The position numbers and the translations under genes are program-made. Below, in pieces: positions 18,018 to 26,867 of a stretch of DNA of 64,000 nt (the stretch's first letter is position 1; each line of letters begins with the position of its first letter). The stretch spans positions 140,029 through 204,028 of the forward strand of contig NZ_LHZV01000066.1 in NCBI RefSeq assembly GCF_001581005.1, in the 5' to 3' direction. The DNA is from Acetobacter orleanensis. Lineage in GTDB: Bacteria; Pseudomonadota; Alphaproteobacteria; Acetobacterales; Acetobacteraceae. The notes below the pieces were generated by a model, which searched no databases, was not told the origin of the DNA, and saw only the letters and a program-made list of their open reading frames with translations.

Positions 18018-19040
18018 ATGGGGTATCGGGTTGCAGTTGTGGGCGCCACCGGAGCAGTCGGGCGTGAAATTTTAAAGACACTGGCCGAGCGGGAGTTCCC
18101 CGTTGACGATATTGTAGCACTGGCATCACCACGCTCCGCCGGGCGGGAGCTGTCGTTTGGGGACCGTGTGCTTAAGGTCCAGAACCTTGAAACATTTGAT
18201 TTCAAGGGCTGGGATGTCGGGCTGTTTTCCCCCGGTGGGGCCGTGTCCGCCAAATATGCGCCGATTGCTGCCAAAGCGGGGTGCGTGGTGATTGATAACA
18301 CATCCCATTTCCGGATGGACCCGGATGTGCCGCTGGTGGTGCCGGAAGTGAACCCGGATGCGCTCAAGCGGATGAAGCGCAATATTATTGCTAACCCGAA
18401 CTGCTCTACTATTCAGATGGTTGTGGCTCTCAAGCCGCTGCATGACCTGTTCACGCTCAAACGTGTTGTGGTGTCCACCTATCAGGCGGTTTCCGGGGCC
18501 GGGAAAGACGGAATGGACGAACTGTTTTCCCAGACGCGCGGCAGCTTTGTGACTGACCCGCCGAAGATCGAACAGTTTCAGAAGCAGATTGCCTTTAACT
18601 GCATTCCGCAAATTGATCGCTTCATGGAAGATGGCGCGACCAAGGAAGAGTGGAAAATGGCCGTGGAGACGAGAAAAATTCTCGATCCTGACGTTTCCGT
18701 GATTGCAACCTGTGTTCGGGTGCCGGTGTTTATCGGTCATTCCGAAGCTGTTGTGGCGGAATTTGCCGAGCCTGTGGATCTGGCCCGTGCGCGGGAAGCC
18801 CTGCGTGAGGCGGAGGGGGTGATTCTGCGCGATGAGCGCGAAGATGGCGGCTATGTGACTCCAATTGAGTGCGTTGGAGAAGATGCAAGCTATGTCTCAC
18901 GTCTTCGTGTCGACCCGACTGTGCCCAACGGTCTCGCTTTCTGGTGTGTGTCCGATAATCTGCGGAAAGGTGCGGCTCTGAACGCGGTTCAGATTGCCGA
19001 GACGATGATTGCCCTAGACCTCCTGCCCAGACACGGCTGA
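18018..19040 (+). CDS. asd: Aspartate-semialdehyde dehydrogenase
   Basis: Makes aspartate semialdehyde from aspartyl phosphate, the branch point to lysine/diaminopimelate, threonine and methionine. 340 aa. The NADP-binding GATGAVGREIL starts at residue 9. The catalytic Cys129 lies in NPNCSTIQ, and a second active-site segment RVPVFIGHSE contains the expected His. It is divergent from zwf, and sdhC starts 140 nt downstream, so the two are probably separate transcription units. Confidence 0.95.
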   Translation: MGYRVAVVGATGAVGREILKTLAEREFPVDDIVALASPRSAGRELSFGDRVLKVQNLETFDFKGWDVGLFSPGGAVSAKYAPIAAKAGCVVIDNTSHFRMDPDVPLVVPEVNPDALKRMKRNIIANPNCSTIQMVVALKPLHDLFTLKRVVVSTYQAVSGAGKDGMDELFSQTRGSFVTDPPKIEQFQKQIAFNCIPQIDRFMEDGATKEEWKMAVETRKILDPDVSVIATCVRVPVFIGHSEAVVAEFAEPVDLARAREALREAEGVILRDEREDGGYVTPIECVGEDASYVSRLRVDPTVPNGLAFWCVSDNLRKGAALNAVQIAETMIALDLLPRHG

Positions 19041-19180
19041 GTGAGGTCGCCCCGGCTCGCGGGCTCGTGTTGGCTGGTTGAATTGACCGGTCCGCAGGTT
19101 GGGGCGTAGGACAAATTTCGATGCAGAAACGCCGGTCTGAGCCGGTGTAAGGGATAGACGGACAGGATACGAGGCTGACA

Positions 19181-19654
19181 ATGCAGGATATCCGCAAGGC
19201 CCTATACGTAGGGACCCGAAGTGACGGCAGACTCATTGAGCGGCCTATGTCGCCGCATCTGCAAATTTACCGCTATCGCTTGTCCATGGTTCTTTCGATT
19301 TCGAACCGCTTGACGGGCGTTGCCGCAACCGGCGGTGCTGCTCTGGGCGTGTTCTGGCTGGCTGCTGCCGCCAAGGGACCAAAAGCGTTCGCCACAGCAC
19401 GCAAAGTGACAGGGAACCCGGTCGGCCAGCTGCTGCTGGTGGGGTGGCTGGCGTCCGTTGTGTATCACACGGTGGGCGGCATCCGGCACCTGATCTGGGA
19501 TTCCGGTAAACGGTATGACAAGGAACAACTCAACAAGGATGGCCCGGTTGCCGTTGGTGTAACCGCCGGTGTCAGCACTGTGCTGGCTGCGGGCCTTCTG
19601 GGCGTTGCCGCTAAACGGGCGCGCGCTCTGGCCAAAGCAGGGAAGGCATCCTGA
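19181..19654 (+). CDS. sdhC: Succinate dehydrogenase cytochrome b556 subunit
   Basis: Membrane anchor of complex II, carrying heme b and part of the quinone site. 157 aa with the family motif ERPMSPHLQIYR followed by SISNRLTG. The probable heme ligand is in YHTVGGIRHLIWD. Three membrane segments are visible, the last near 125-145. First gene of sdhCDAB; the stop precedes sdhD by 1 nt. The presence of this operon indicates a complete TCA-type succinate oxidation step. Confidence 0.93.
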   Translation: MQDIRKALYVGTRSDGRLIERPMSPHLQIYRYRLSMVLSISNRLTGVAATGGAALGVFWLAAAAKGPKAFATARKVTGNPVGQLLLVGWLASVVYHTVGGIRHLIWDSGKRYDKEQLNKDGPVAVGVTAGVSTVLAAGLLGVAAKRARALAKAGKAS

Positions 19655-19655
19655 T

Positions 19656-20069
19656 ATGACTGATTCCGCTCCTCATATCGAGGTCATGCGCTCACAGCTG
19701 GGCCGTGCCCGTGGGCTTGGGGCCGGTGGGTCCGGCACCGCGCACTGGTGGGCCGAGCGTGTGTCTGCGGCGTCTCTGCTGCCGCTTTCAACATGGTTTA
19801 TCGTCCAGATGTTCCGCCTTGGCGGCGCAGACCACGCGGCCGTTGTAAAATGGGGCGGCAAGCCGGTGAACGCCACCATGCTGACCGCGCTTATCATCAC
19901 GACATTCTACCATGCGCAGCTTGGCCTGCAGGTGATTGTGGATGACTACGTTCACGGCAAGGCGCATCTGCCAACCCGTATTCTGGTCAAGCTCTTCACC
20001 TCCCTGCTGGGGCTGCTGGGCGTTGTTGCCGTGATCAAATTTGTGGCTGCCGGTAATCGGCGGTCCTGA
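19656..20069 (+). CDS. sdhD: Succinate dehydrogenase hydrophobic membrane anchor subunit
   Basis: Second membrane subunit of complex II, 137 aa. Three hydrophobic helices, with the SdhD motif FYHAQLGLQVIVDDYVH in the second half. ATG 19656 was chosen because it begins 1 nt after the sdhC stop; the longer open frame overlaps sdhC and lacks similarity. sdhA follows after 98 nt. Confidence 0.9.
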   Translation: MTDSAPHIEVMRSQLGRARGLGAGGSGTAHWWAERVSAASLLPLSTWFIVQMFRLGGADHAAVVKWGGKPVNATMLTALIITTFYHAQLGLQVIVDDYVHGKAHLPTRILVKLFTSLLGLLGVVAVIKFVAAGNRRS

Positions 20070-20167
20070 TCAGTTCTGAACCCGGTGCCGCCTGCTTGCG
20101 CCGCATGTCGCGGCGGCACGAAACCTGAAGATATGACAGGCCGAACGCACATGGGAGCGCCGTCACG

Positions 20168-21979
20168 ATGAATGCCAATACCTCTCCGTCCCGGGGAGCT
20201 TACCGGATTGTCGACCACGCTTATGATGTCGTGGTTGTAGGAGCAGGCGGTTCCGGCCTGCGTGCCACGCTGGGCATGGGGGCTGCTGGCCTCAAAACGG
20301 CCTGCGTGACCAAGGTTTTCCCGACACGAAGCCACACGGTGGCCGCTCAGGGCGGTATCGGGGCTTCTCTGGGGAACATGGCCGAGGATAACTGGCGCTG
20401 GCATATGTATGACACCGTAAAAGGGTCAGACTGGCTGGGCGATCAGGACGCCATTGAATTTATGTGCCGCGAGGCTGTGCCCGCCGTGCAGGAACTGGAA
20501 CATTTTGGTGTGCCGTTCTCCCGCACGGAAGATGGCAAGATCTACCAGCGCCCCTTTGGCGGCCATATGAGCGATTACGGCAAGGCCCCGGTGCCGCGTG
20601 CCTGCGCCGCCGCGGACCGTACGGGCCATGCTATTCTGCACACGCTGTATCAGCAGTGCCTGAAGCATAACGTTGAATTCTTTGTTGAATACTTCGCCAT
20701 TGATCTGATCATGGATGAAGACGGCGCATGCCGTGGCGTGATGGCATGGTGTCAGGATGACGGCACGATCCATCGCTTCAACGCCAAGATGGTTGTGCTG
20801 GCAACGGGTGGTTATGGCCGCGCCTATCAGTCCTGCACGTCTGCCCATACCTGCACGGGGGATGGCAACGCCATGGCCATGCGGGCGGGTGTGCCCACAC
20901 AGGATATGGAGTTTGTGCAGTTCCACCCGACGGGTATTTACCCGGCTGGCTGTTTGCTGACAGAAGGCTGCCGTGGTGAAGGTGGCTATCTGACCAACTC
21001 CGAAGGCGAACGCTTTATGGAGCGTTATGCACCGACGGCAAAAGATCTTGCCTCGCGTGACGTGGTGTCCCGCGCCATGACGATCGAGATCAAGGAAGGC
21101 CGTGGCTGCGGGCCGAAGAAAGACCATATCATGATGCATCTTGAGCATCTTGGGTCTGACCTTCTGCACCAACGTCTGCCGGGTATTCTGGAAACGGCGC
21201 GGATTTTTGCCGGTGTGGACGTAACAAAAGAGCCGGTGCCGGTTCTGCCAACGGTTCATTACAATATGGGTGGTATTCCCACCAATATTCATGGGGAAGT
21301 CGTTCGTCCGACCGAGAAAGATCCGGATGCGGTTGTTCCCGGCCTGATGGCTGTGGGTGAAGCGGCCTGCGTGTCCGTGCATGGCGCGAACCGTCTGGGC
21401 ACGAACTCCCTGCTGGATCTGATTGTGTTTGGGCGCGCTGCTTCCAAACGCGCTGCGGAAATTGTCAAACCGAGCGATTTCATCAAGCCGCTCCCGCCGG
21501 GTGCTGGAGATGCGGCGCTCGACCGTCTGGACAAGCTGCGTTACGCCAAAGGCAACACCAAAGTCTCCGTCATGCGGGACCGTTTGCAGCGTGATATGCA
21601 GGCCCATGCGGCAGTTTTCCGGACTGAGGAAAGTCTACAGGAAGGCGTTGATAAAATTCACAAGATCTGGGCTGATCTTGGGGATATCTCCGTCGCTGAC
21701 TCGTCCCTGATCTGGAACAGTGACCTGATGGAAGCGCTGGAGTTTGAAAATCTTCTGGCCAATGCAACGGTTACGCTGGAAAGCGGGCTGGCCCGGCATG
21801 AAAGCCGCGGCGCGCATGCGCGGGATGATTTCCCCAAACGTGATGACAAGGAGTGGATGAAGCACTCCGTTTCCTGGCTGGATGAAAAAGGCAGCGTGAC
21901 GCTGACTTACCGTCCGGTACATATGAAGACCCTGACGGATGACGTGCAGGTCTTCCCACCCAAAGAGCGCGTTTACTGA
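20168..21979 (+). CDS. sdhA: Succinate dehydrogenase flavoprotein subunit
   Basis: Catalytic FAD subunit of complex II, oxidising succinate to fumarate on the cytoplasmic face. 603 aa. The FAD dinucleotide fold is [15 protein letters not shown]. The His that carries covalent FAD is in [11 protein letters not shown]. Substrate and FAD-domain motifs include [25 protein letters not shown] and the C-terminal DDKEWMKHS. No key residue appears changed. Third gene of the operon, 36 nt before sdhB. Confidence 0.97.
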   Translation: MNANTSPSRGAYRIVDHAYDVVVVGAGGSGLRATLGMGAAGLKTACVTKVFPTRSHTVAAQGGIGASLGNMAEDNWRWHMYDTVKGSDWLGDQDAIEFMCREAVPAVQELEHFGVPFSRTEDGKIYQRPFGGHMSDYGKAPVPRACAAADRTGHAILHTLYQQCLKHNVEFFVEYFAIDLIMDEDGACRGVMAWCQDDGTIHRFNAKMVVLATGGYGRAYQSCTSAHTCTGDGNAMAMRAGVPTQDMEFVQFHPTGIYPAGCLLTEGCRGEGGYLTNSEGERFMERYAPTAKDLASRDVVSRAMTIEIKEGRGCGPKKDHIMMHLEHLGSDLLHQRLPGILETARIFAGVDVTKEPVPVLPTVHYNMGGIPTNIHGEVVRPTEKDPDAVVPGLMAVGEAACVSVHGANRLGTNSLLDLIVFGRAASKRAAEIVKPSDFIKPLPPGAGDAALDRLDKLRYAKGNTKVSVMRDRLQRDMQAHAAVFRTEESLQEGVDKIHKIWADLGDISVADSSLIWNSDLMEALEFENLLANATVTLESGLARHESRGAHARDDFPKRDDKEWMKHSVSWLDEKGSVTLTYRPVHMKTLTDDVQVFPPKERVY

Positions 21980-22015
21980 GCCGACGGGTAGAACGGGCGA
22001 AAAAGGGAGGCGAAC

Positions 22016-22798
22016 ATGGTCGAACTCAGACTGCCGCGCAACAGCGAGATCGGGACAGGCAAAACCTATCCCGCGCCAGCCGGTGCAAAAAACGTCAAAA
22101 CGTTCAGGGTTTATCGCTGGACGCCGGATGATGACAGAAATCCGGTTGTGGATTCCTATGAAGTGGATCTGGACACCATCGGGCCAATGGTGCTGGACGC
22201 CATTATCCACATCAAGAACGATGTGGACCCGACACTGACATTCCGCAGGTCCTGCCGTGAAGGGATTTGCGGCTCCTGCGCGATGAATATTGATGGTGAA
22301 AACACGCTGGCGTGTCTTAAGCCGATCAAGGATATTCCGGGAGATGTGCGCATCTACCCGCTGCCGCATATGCCGATTGTCAAGGATCTGGTGTCCAACC
22401 TTGATGGCGCTTATGCGCAGCTACGGTCCATCAGCCCGTGGTTGCAGTCAGACAGTGCCCCGCCGCCGGATGCCGAGCGTAAGCAGAGCATTGAAGAGCG
22501 CGCCAAGCTGGATGGCATGTGGGAATGTATCCTGTGCTTCTGCTGCACAACGTCCTGCCCGTCTTACTGGTGGAACGGGGATAAATATCTGGGCCCGGCT
22601 GTGCTGTTGGCCGCGTATCGCTGGATTGCGGATAGCCGTGACGAGCACACCGGAGAGCGGCTGGATGCGCTGGATGATACCTTCAAGCTTTATGCCTGCC
22701 GTACCATTATGAACTGCACCCAGACCTGTCCGAAAGGGCTTAATCCTGCCAAGGCGATCGGCCGGATTAAAGAACTTCAGATTGAACGGAAAGCCTGA
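22016..22798 (+). CDS. sdhB: Succinate dehydrogenase iron-sulfur subunit
   Basis: Electron-transfer subunit of complex II, 260 aa. The plant-type [2Fe-2S] site is [10 protein letters not shown] with a later Cys in TLAC. The [4Fe-4S] and [3Fe-4S] clusters are bound by [12 protein letters not shown] and [21 protein letters not shown]. Last gene of sdhCDAB, followed by a strong terminator. Confidence 0.97.
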   Translation: MVELRLPRNSEIGTGKTYPAPAGAKNVKTFRVYRWTPDDDRNPVVDSYEVDLDTIGPMVLDAIIHIKNDVDPTLTFRRSCREGICGSCAMNIDGENTLACLKPIKDIPGDVRIYPLPHMPIVKDLVSNLDGAYAQLRSISPWLQSDSAPPPDAERKQSIEERAKLDGMWECILCFCCTTSCPSYWWNGDKYLGPAVLLAAYRWIADSRDEHTGERLDALDDTFKLYACRTIMNCTQTCPKGLNPAKAIGRIKELQIERKA

Positions 22799-22840
22799 AA
22801 TTCAGGCTCTCTGTGGCCCACGTGGCCTTGTGAGTATCAG

Positions 22841-22880
22841 AAAAACCCGATGCACCATGCTGGTGCGTCGGGTTTTCTGT
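22841..22880 (+). terminator. Rho-independent terminator of sdhCDAB
   Basis: Long stem AAAACCCGATGCACCA / TGGTGCGTCGGGTTTT (one A·G mismatch near the middle) with a 3-nt loop and T-rich 3' side, 43 nt after the sdhB stop. Confidence 0.88.
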
Positions 22881-23025
22881 TTTCAGACTTAAAAACCTCT
22901 TAAAAAGAACACTTATGACAAATGTTGAAAATTCGGATAACTTGACTATTCGAATTCATATCGAAACAAAAATTTAATAATTGGGACTATTTTATATAAT
23001 AGTCGCGCAAGACAAGGAAACGAGC

Positions 23026-24537
23026 GTGCCAGAAAGAGATAGCAGAACCAGTCTGTTTTTCTCGGATATCATGCCCCGGACAATGGCTCCGGGCCTTATT
23101 ACAGGGTTGAAATATTTTCTGCTCGGCGTTGTTGTGCTGTATGTGCTGAGTTACTGCATTATTCCGTTTTCGGATGGTGATCCGGCTTGTTATGTACTGC
23201 TTGGGCGCGGCCTGTTCCGGGATTATGTTCTGCCGTACAGCTATGCGTTTGATCATAAACCCTTGGGCGTCTATCTGTTTTATGGCCTGTGGGACAGGCT
23301 GACGCCCATTGCGGTCGGGAAATTTACGCTTTTGGCGCTGCTGCTCAGCGCGGTGTTTGTTTCGATTGGTCGGGTGTTCGGGTCTTTCAGCCGCCGACTT
23401 GCCTTTGTTATCCTGATTATCTGCGGCGCGATTTTTGACCTGTTATCCGGAAATACGGAACTTGTTCTGGTTGTGAGCGAAGCGCTGATTCTGGCGCTGA
23501 TGCTCAAGGGAACGGAGACAGGAAAAATAGTCCCGTTTTTTGTAGCGGGCCTGATTGCGGCTCTGGTTATCAATGTGAATTATTTGGCCGTAGTGTGTCT
23601 TCTGGGGCCTGTGGCGCTGCTTCTCTTCTCCCCCGGATGGTTCCGGCTTTCCCGGTGCGTGGTGGTCGTTTTTGGGGGAATAGTCGGTCTGGTCGCATTG
23701 TTCTCGCCTTACCTGATTGTCGGGCACGGGGCTTTGCAGGCCTATTTTTCCATGCAGAGAAATTTTCTGCATAATTATGGCGGCGTCTTGTCCGACCGGT
23801 TGCTGAATGTGTTTTGGATGACGTTCTATCTGGGGCTCACCCTGCCAATTCTGCTGGCATGGCTCAGGCGTTTTCCTTTTCATCTGGCTGACGCGGAATC
23901 CCGCAAAACCATGATCCTGCCAGTGTGGTTTGCCTCATCCTTCCCTGCAACGCTGCTGTCGGGGCATCCGTATCAGCATTATTTCATTCTGTGTTTTGCT
24001 CCAGCCACGCTCATGCTGGCCATTCTGTTCCGTGAACGGGCCTTTCCCTCTCGCCTTGCGCTCATGCCGCTCTGGGTCTCCGCCCTGTTTTTCATGGGCA
24101 CGGAGATCAGAAGGAATGTGAATATCTCAATCTATACGTCGCGCGTGGATTATGCGCGGATTGCCCGGGAGGTCGGTCAGGCACGCGTTCTGAATATCAG
24201 GGCGTTTCACGCGGTTTTTTATCAGTCTGATCTTAGGCCGTTTGATGTGTATCTGTTCGACAATCATATCGATATCCTCTTCCGGCAGGACGCATGGAAG
24301 CGCTATATGCAGGACTTGGAGCAACGGCCTGCCTACGTGGTCACGCCTTATATCGGCTGCGAAAGGCACGAGGTTGAAGCCCCGGTTTGCCAGTGGCTGC
24401 ATGACCATTACACTCTGATCTATACGGCCAATGTCCGGCACCATAACAGGAACAGCCCGAACAAATTTTCCCTCTCACTCTACAAACTTCAGGGCTTACC
24501 TGAACAGCCAGCGGTGGTGCCTCCGGCTGGTCTGTGA
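23026..24537 (+). CDS. Polytopic membrane protein, glycosyltransferase family 39/ArnT-like
   Basis: About 503 aa with roughly 10-12 hydrophobic segments and a soluble C-terminal third. The layout resembles PMT/ArnT-type (GT39/GT-C fold) transferases that use polyprenyl-linked sugars. Early acidic motif SDGDPACY, a DHKPLGVYL segment and HPYQHYF support that class, but I do not recognise a named family. GTG 23026 was chosen for its upstream AAGGAAA; a TTG at 22981 extends the frame. The upstream 150 nt are very A+T-rich, with a TATAAT at 22995-23000. No polysaccharide cluster surrounds it. Confidence 0.6.
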   Translation: MPERDSRTSLFFSDIMPRTMAPGLITGLKYFLLGVVVLYVLSYCIIPFSDGDPACYVLLGRGLFRDYVLPYSYAFDHKPLGVYLFYGLWDRLTPIAVGKFTLLALLLSAVFVSIGRVFGSFSRRLAFVILIICGAIFDLLSGNTELVLVVSEALILALMLKGTETGKIVPFFVAGLIAALVINVNYLAVVCLLGPVALLLFSPGWFRLSRCVVVVFGGIVGLVALFSPYLIVGHGALQAYFSMQRNFLHNYGGVLSDRLLNVFWMTFYLGLTLPILLAWLRRFPFHLADAESRKTMILPVWFASSFPATLLSGHPYQHYFILCFAPATLMLAILFRERAFPSRLALMPLWVSALFFMGTEIRRNVNISIYTSRVDYARIAREVGQARVLNIRAFHAVFYQSDLRPFDVYLFDNHIDILFRQDAWKRYMQDLEQRPAYVVTPYIGCERHEVEAPVCQWLHDHYTLIYTANVRHHNRNSPNKFSLSLYKLQGLPEQPAVVPPAGL

Positions 24538-24588
24538 ACCGATTATTTCGGTTTGCTTTGCGCACGGAGCCTCCGGCATAACAGGCGC

Positions 24589-25041
24589 ATGATGATGCTT
24601 CGTGACGCCTGCCCGGCGGATATCCCTCGGATTACCAGCATTTATAACCATGCCGTTGCGCAGACGACGGCCATCTGGAATGACACGGTGGTGGATGAGG
24701 CCAACCGTCTGGCATGGCTGCTGGAACGCCAGCAGGCAGGCTATCCTGTTCTGGTGGCCGTGACGGCGGGCGATGAGGTGGCGGGCTATGCCACCTTTGG
24801 TCCATGGCGGGCGTGGGATGGATACCGGCATACGGTGGAACATTCTGTTTATGTGCATCCACTGGCGCAGCGGCAGGGAGTTGGTCTGGCTTTGATGACC
24901 GCGCTTATTGAGCGCGCCCGCGTGCAGGGCAAGCATGTGATGGTAGCCGGGATTGATGCCGCTAATAGTGGCTCGGTCGCGTTACACAGACAACTCGGGT
25001 TTGAAGCGACAGGTGTGATGAAAGAGGTTGGCTGGACCTGA
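24589..25041 (+). CDS. GNAT acetyltransferase, phosphinothricin-acetyltransferase-like, C-terminus truncated
   Basis: GNAT of the PAT/YncA group, 150 aa from ATG 24589. Early motif RDACPADIPRITSIYNHAV and acetyl-CoA motif VHPLAQRQGVGLALM are intact, followed by GIDAANSGSVALHRQLGF. The protein stops at KEVGWT. The family normally continues GR-WLDL and about 15 more residues. Those residues are still readable in another frame: from 25029 the sequence encodes WLDLTFFCLKLDD, ending at 25100. A small deletion therefore seems to have shortened it. It may be inactive or a very recent mutant. Confidence 0.75.
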   Translation: MMMLRDACPADIPRITSIYNHAVAQTTAIWNDTVVDEANRLAWLLERQQAGYPVLVAVTAGDEVAGYATFGPWRAWDGYRHTVEHSVYVHPLAQRQGVGLALMTALIERARVQGKHVMVAGIDAANSGSVALHRQLGFEATGVMKEVGWT

Positions 25042-25069
25042 CGTTTTTTTGCCTGAAGCTGGATGATCG

Positions 25070-25099
25070 CCCCTGCCCCTGCCCCTGCCCCTGCCCCTG
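25070..25099 (+). repeat. Hexanucleotide microsatellite (CCCCTG)5
   Basis: Five perfect tandem copies of CCCCTG directly after the GNAT gene and 42 nt before the next start. The unit length keeps frame, so copy-number change would lengthen the displaced C-terminus of the GNAT by Pro-Cys pairs or alter spacing to the downstream gene. Confidence 0.85.
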
Positions 25100-25141
25100 A
25101 TGGTCAGCTTTGTCTGAAAAGATTGACGCTGAGGAAGCAGG

Positions 25142-25846
25142 GTGAGACACCAGACCTTTCTATGGAACGGAGCAGCGCAGTTCGTGTTTGACGGCCATCT
25201 TTCCTCCTTTGCCGGTCGTACGCAGGCATGGACAGACAGTTTATTTGTGGATCACGCCATTTTCCGGCTGGTCTGGACAAATTTCCACGCTGTCGTGCCG
25301 GGTAAGGTCTATCGCTGTAATCATCCAACACCCGCTCGCCTGAAATGGGCCATGCGGCGGTTTAACCTGCGTACGCTGGTTAATCTGCGCGGCCACCGGA
25401 AATGTGGGTCCGATGCCTTATCCCGCAACGCTGCGGCCCGGCTTGGGCTGGCCCATGTGGACATGGCGTTTGAAAGCCGGGGTGCCCCGCACCGGGACCG
25501 TATCCTGCGTTTTGCGGGCCTGTATCAGCAGATTGCCTTCCCAATGCTCATGCACTGCAAATCCGGAGCGGACCGCGCAGGGCTGGCCTCCGGGCTGGTG
25601 ATTATGTTTGAAGGCGGCACGGCGGAGCGCGCGCTGAAAGAATTGTCTTGGCGGTTTGGGCATTTCCGCCAATCTCGCACAGGCATTCTGGATGCATTTT
25701 TCCTGCGCTATCAGGCTGAAGCTGAAGGGCGGATTCCGTTTCTGGACTGGGTGCGGGATGAGTATGATGAAGCCGCGTTAAAGCGTGACTTTGTCGCCGG
25801 AAAAATAGCCTCTTTCATGACAGATCAGGTTTTGCGCCGAGAGTAG
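25142..25846 (+). CDS. Tyrosine/dual-specificity protein phosphatase-like protein
   Basis: 234-aa cytoplasmic protein with the CX5R active-site loop HCKSGADRAG, the signature of tyrosine and dual-specificity phosphatases. The likely general acid is Asp in AHVDMAFESRG upstream. N-terminal VYRCNHPTPARLKWAMRRFNLRTLVNLRG matches the strand-turn expected in this fold. Start GTG 25142 sits behind GGAAGCAGG. It is followed 22 nt later by the transporter gene, so the two are probably co-transcribed. Substrate (protein, lipid or sugar phosphate) cannot be told from sequence. Confidence 0.75.
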   Translation: MRHQTFLWNGAAQFVFDGHLSSFAGRTQAWTDSLFVDHAIFRLVWTNFHAVVPGKVYRCNHPTPARLKWAMRRFNLRTLVNLRGHRKCGSDALSRNAAARLGLAHVDMAFESRGAPHRDRILRFAGLYQQIAFPMLMHCKSGADRAGLASGLVIMFEGGTAERALKELSWRFGHFRQSRTGILDAFFLRYQAEAEGRIPFLDWVRDEYDEAALKRDFVAGKIASFMTDQVLRRE

Positions 25847-25868
25847 AGGAACCGGAGAGTAAGAGATT

Positions 25869-26798
25869 ATGGATGCGCATTCTGCTCCGGCCTCGCCGGG
25901 TCACGCCTTGGGTGCATCCCACCCGCCGGTGCCGGTGTTTGTCGCAGCGTTGGCAATTTTATCGTGGGCCAGCGCGTATCCGGTTGTGCGTCTGGCGTTG
26001 CAGTTTTTGCCCCCTATTCCGCTGGCTGCCGCGCGTTATGCGCTGGCGGCTGTCCTTGCGTTGATATGGGTTGGCGTAACCCGGCCCCTTTTGCCGCGTG
26101 TGCAGGACCTCCCGCGCTTTGTGGTGTGCGGAGCGATAGGAATTTCCCTTTATAATATCCTCTTCAATGTGGGGGAGCAGACGGTCTCCGCTGGTGCGGC
26201 AAGTTTGCTGATCAGCTTTTCGCCCTTGATTTCAGCCCTGCTTGCTGTGGGGATAATGGGCGAGAGGCTGTCTATCTGGGGCTGGGTTGGTTCGCTCATC
26301 AGTTTTTGCGGTGTTGTGCTGGTGGCGCAGCATCAGCCGGGCGGACTGACGTTTGGCGCGGGTGCCGTGGATGTGCTGGGGGCCGCGTTTGCCGCGGCAC
26401 TTTATAATACCGTGCAGAAGAAGCTTGTTTTCACCTATGGCGCTTTGGCAACAACCGCATATGTGCTGATTATTGGCGCGCTGTTGCTCACACCATGGCT
26501 TCCGCAGGCCATCAGTAGTTTGCGGGCGGCCCCGGTGACTGGCTGGCTTCTGGTTGCGCAGCTTGCGGTGTTTCCGGCCATTCTGGGCTATGCGGCTTGG
26601 GCGTATGTTGTTGGCAGGATTGGCGTTGCCCGTTCCTCCGGTTTTATCTATCTGCTTGCCCCTACAACCTTGGTGTTGGCGTTGCTGATAGCGGGAGAAG
26701 TTCCGGACCTGCGCACCATGGCTGGCGGTGCCATTATTCTAGCAGGCGTTGCGCTGATGAATACGTTGGGGCGCGTGAAAACCAGAGCGCGCGTATAA
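25869..26798 (+). CDS. EamA/DMT-family transporter
   Basis: Inner-membrane drug/metabolite transporter of the EamA type, 309 aa, ten predicted helices arranged as two EamA repeats. First repeat: WASAYPVVRLALQFLPP. Second repeat begins around residue 165 (GAVDVLGAAFAAALYNTVQKK). Late motif SGFIYLLAPTTLVLALLIAGE is typical. It ends at a bidirectional terminator shared with pgk. Substrate unknown; the family exports amino acids and many metabolites. Confidence 0.88.
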   Translation: MDAHSAPASPGHALGASHPPVPVFVAALAILSWASAYPVVRLALQFLPPIPLAAARYALAAVLALIWVGVTRPLLPRVQDLPRFVVCGAIGISLYNILFNVGEQTVSAGAASLLISFSPLISALLAVGIMGERLSIWGWVGSLISFCGVVLVAQHQPGGLTFGAGAVDVLGAAFAAALYNTVQKKLVFTYGALATTAYVLIIGALLLTPWLPQAISSLRAAPVTGWLLVAQLAVFPAILGYAAWAYVVGRIGVARSSGFIYLLAPTTLVLALLIAGEVPDLRTMAGGAIILAGVALMNTLGRVKTRARV

Positions 26799-26833
26799 AA
26801 AACGCCGGGAAGCTGAGCCCCCGGCGTTTTTTG
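26797..26833. terminator. Bidirectional terminator between EamA gene and pgk
   Basis: Stem AAAAAACGCCGGG / CCCGGCGTTTTTT around a short loop, between convergent genes; strong A- and T-runs on both sides. Confidence 0.9.
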
Positions 26834-26867
26834 TCTTTCTAAAACCACCCTGAAAAACAGGACGGTT

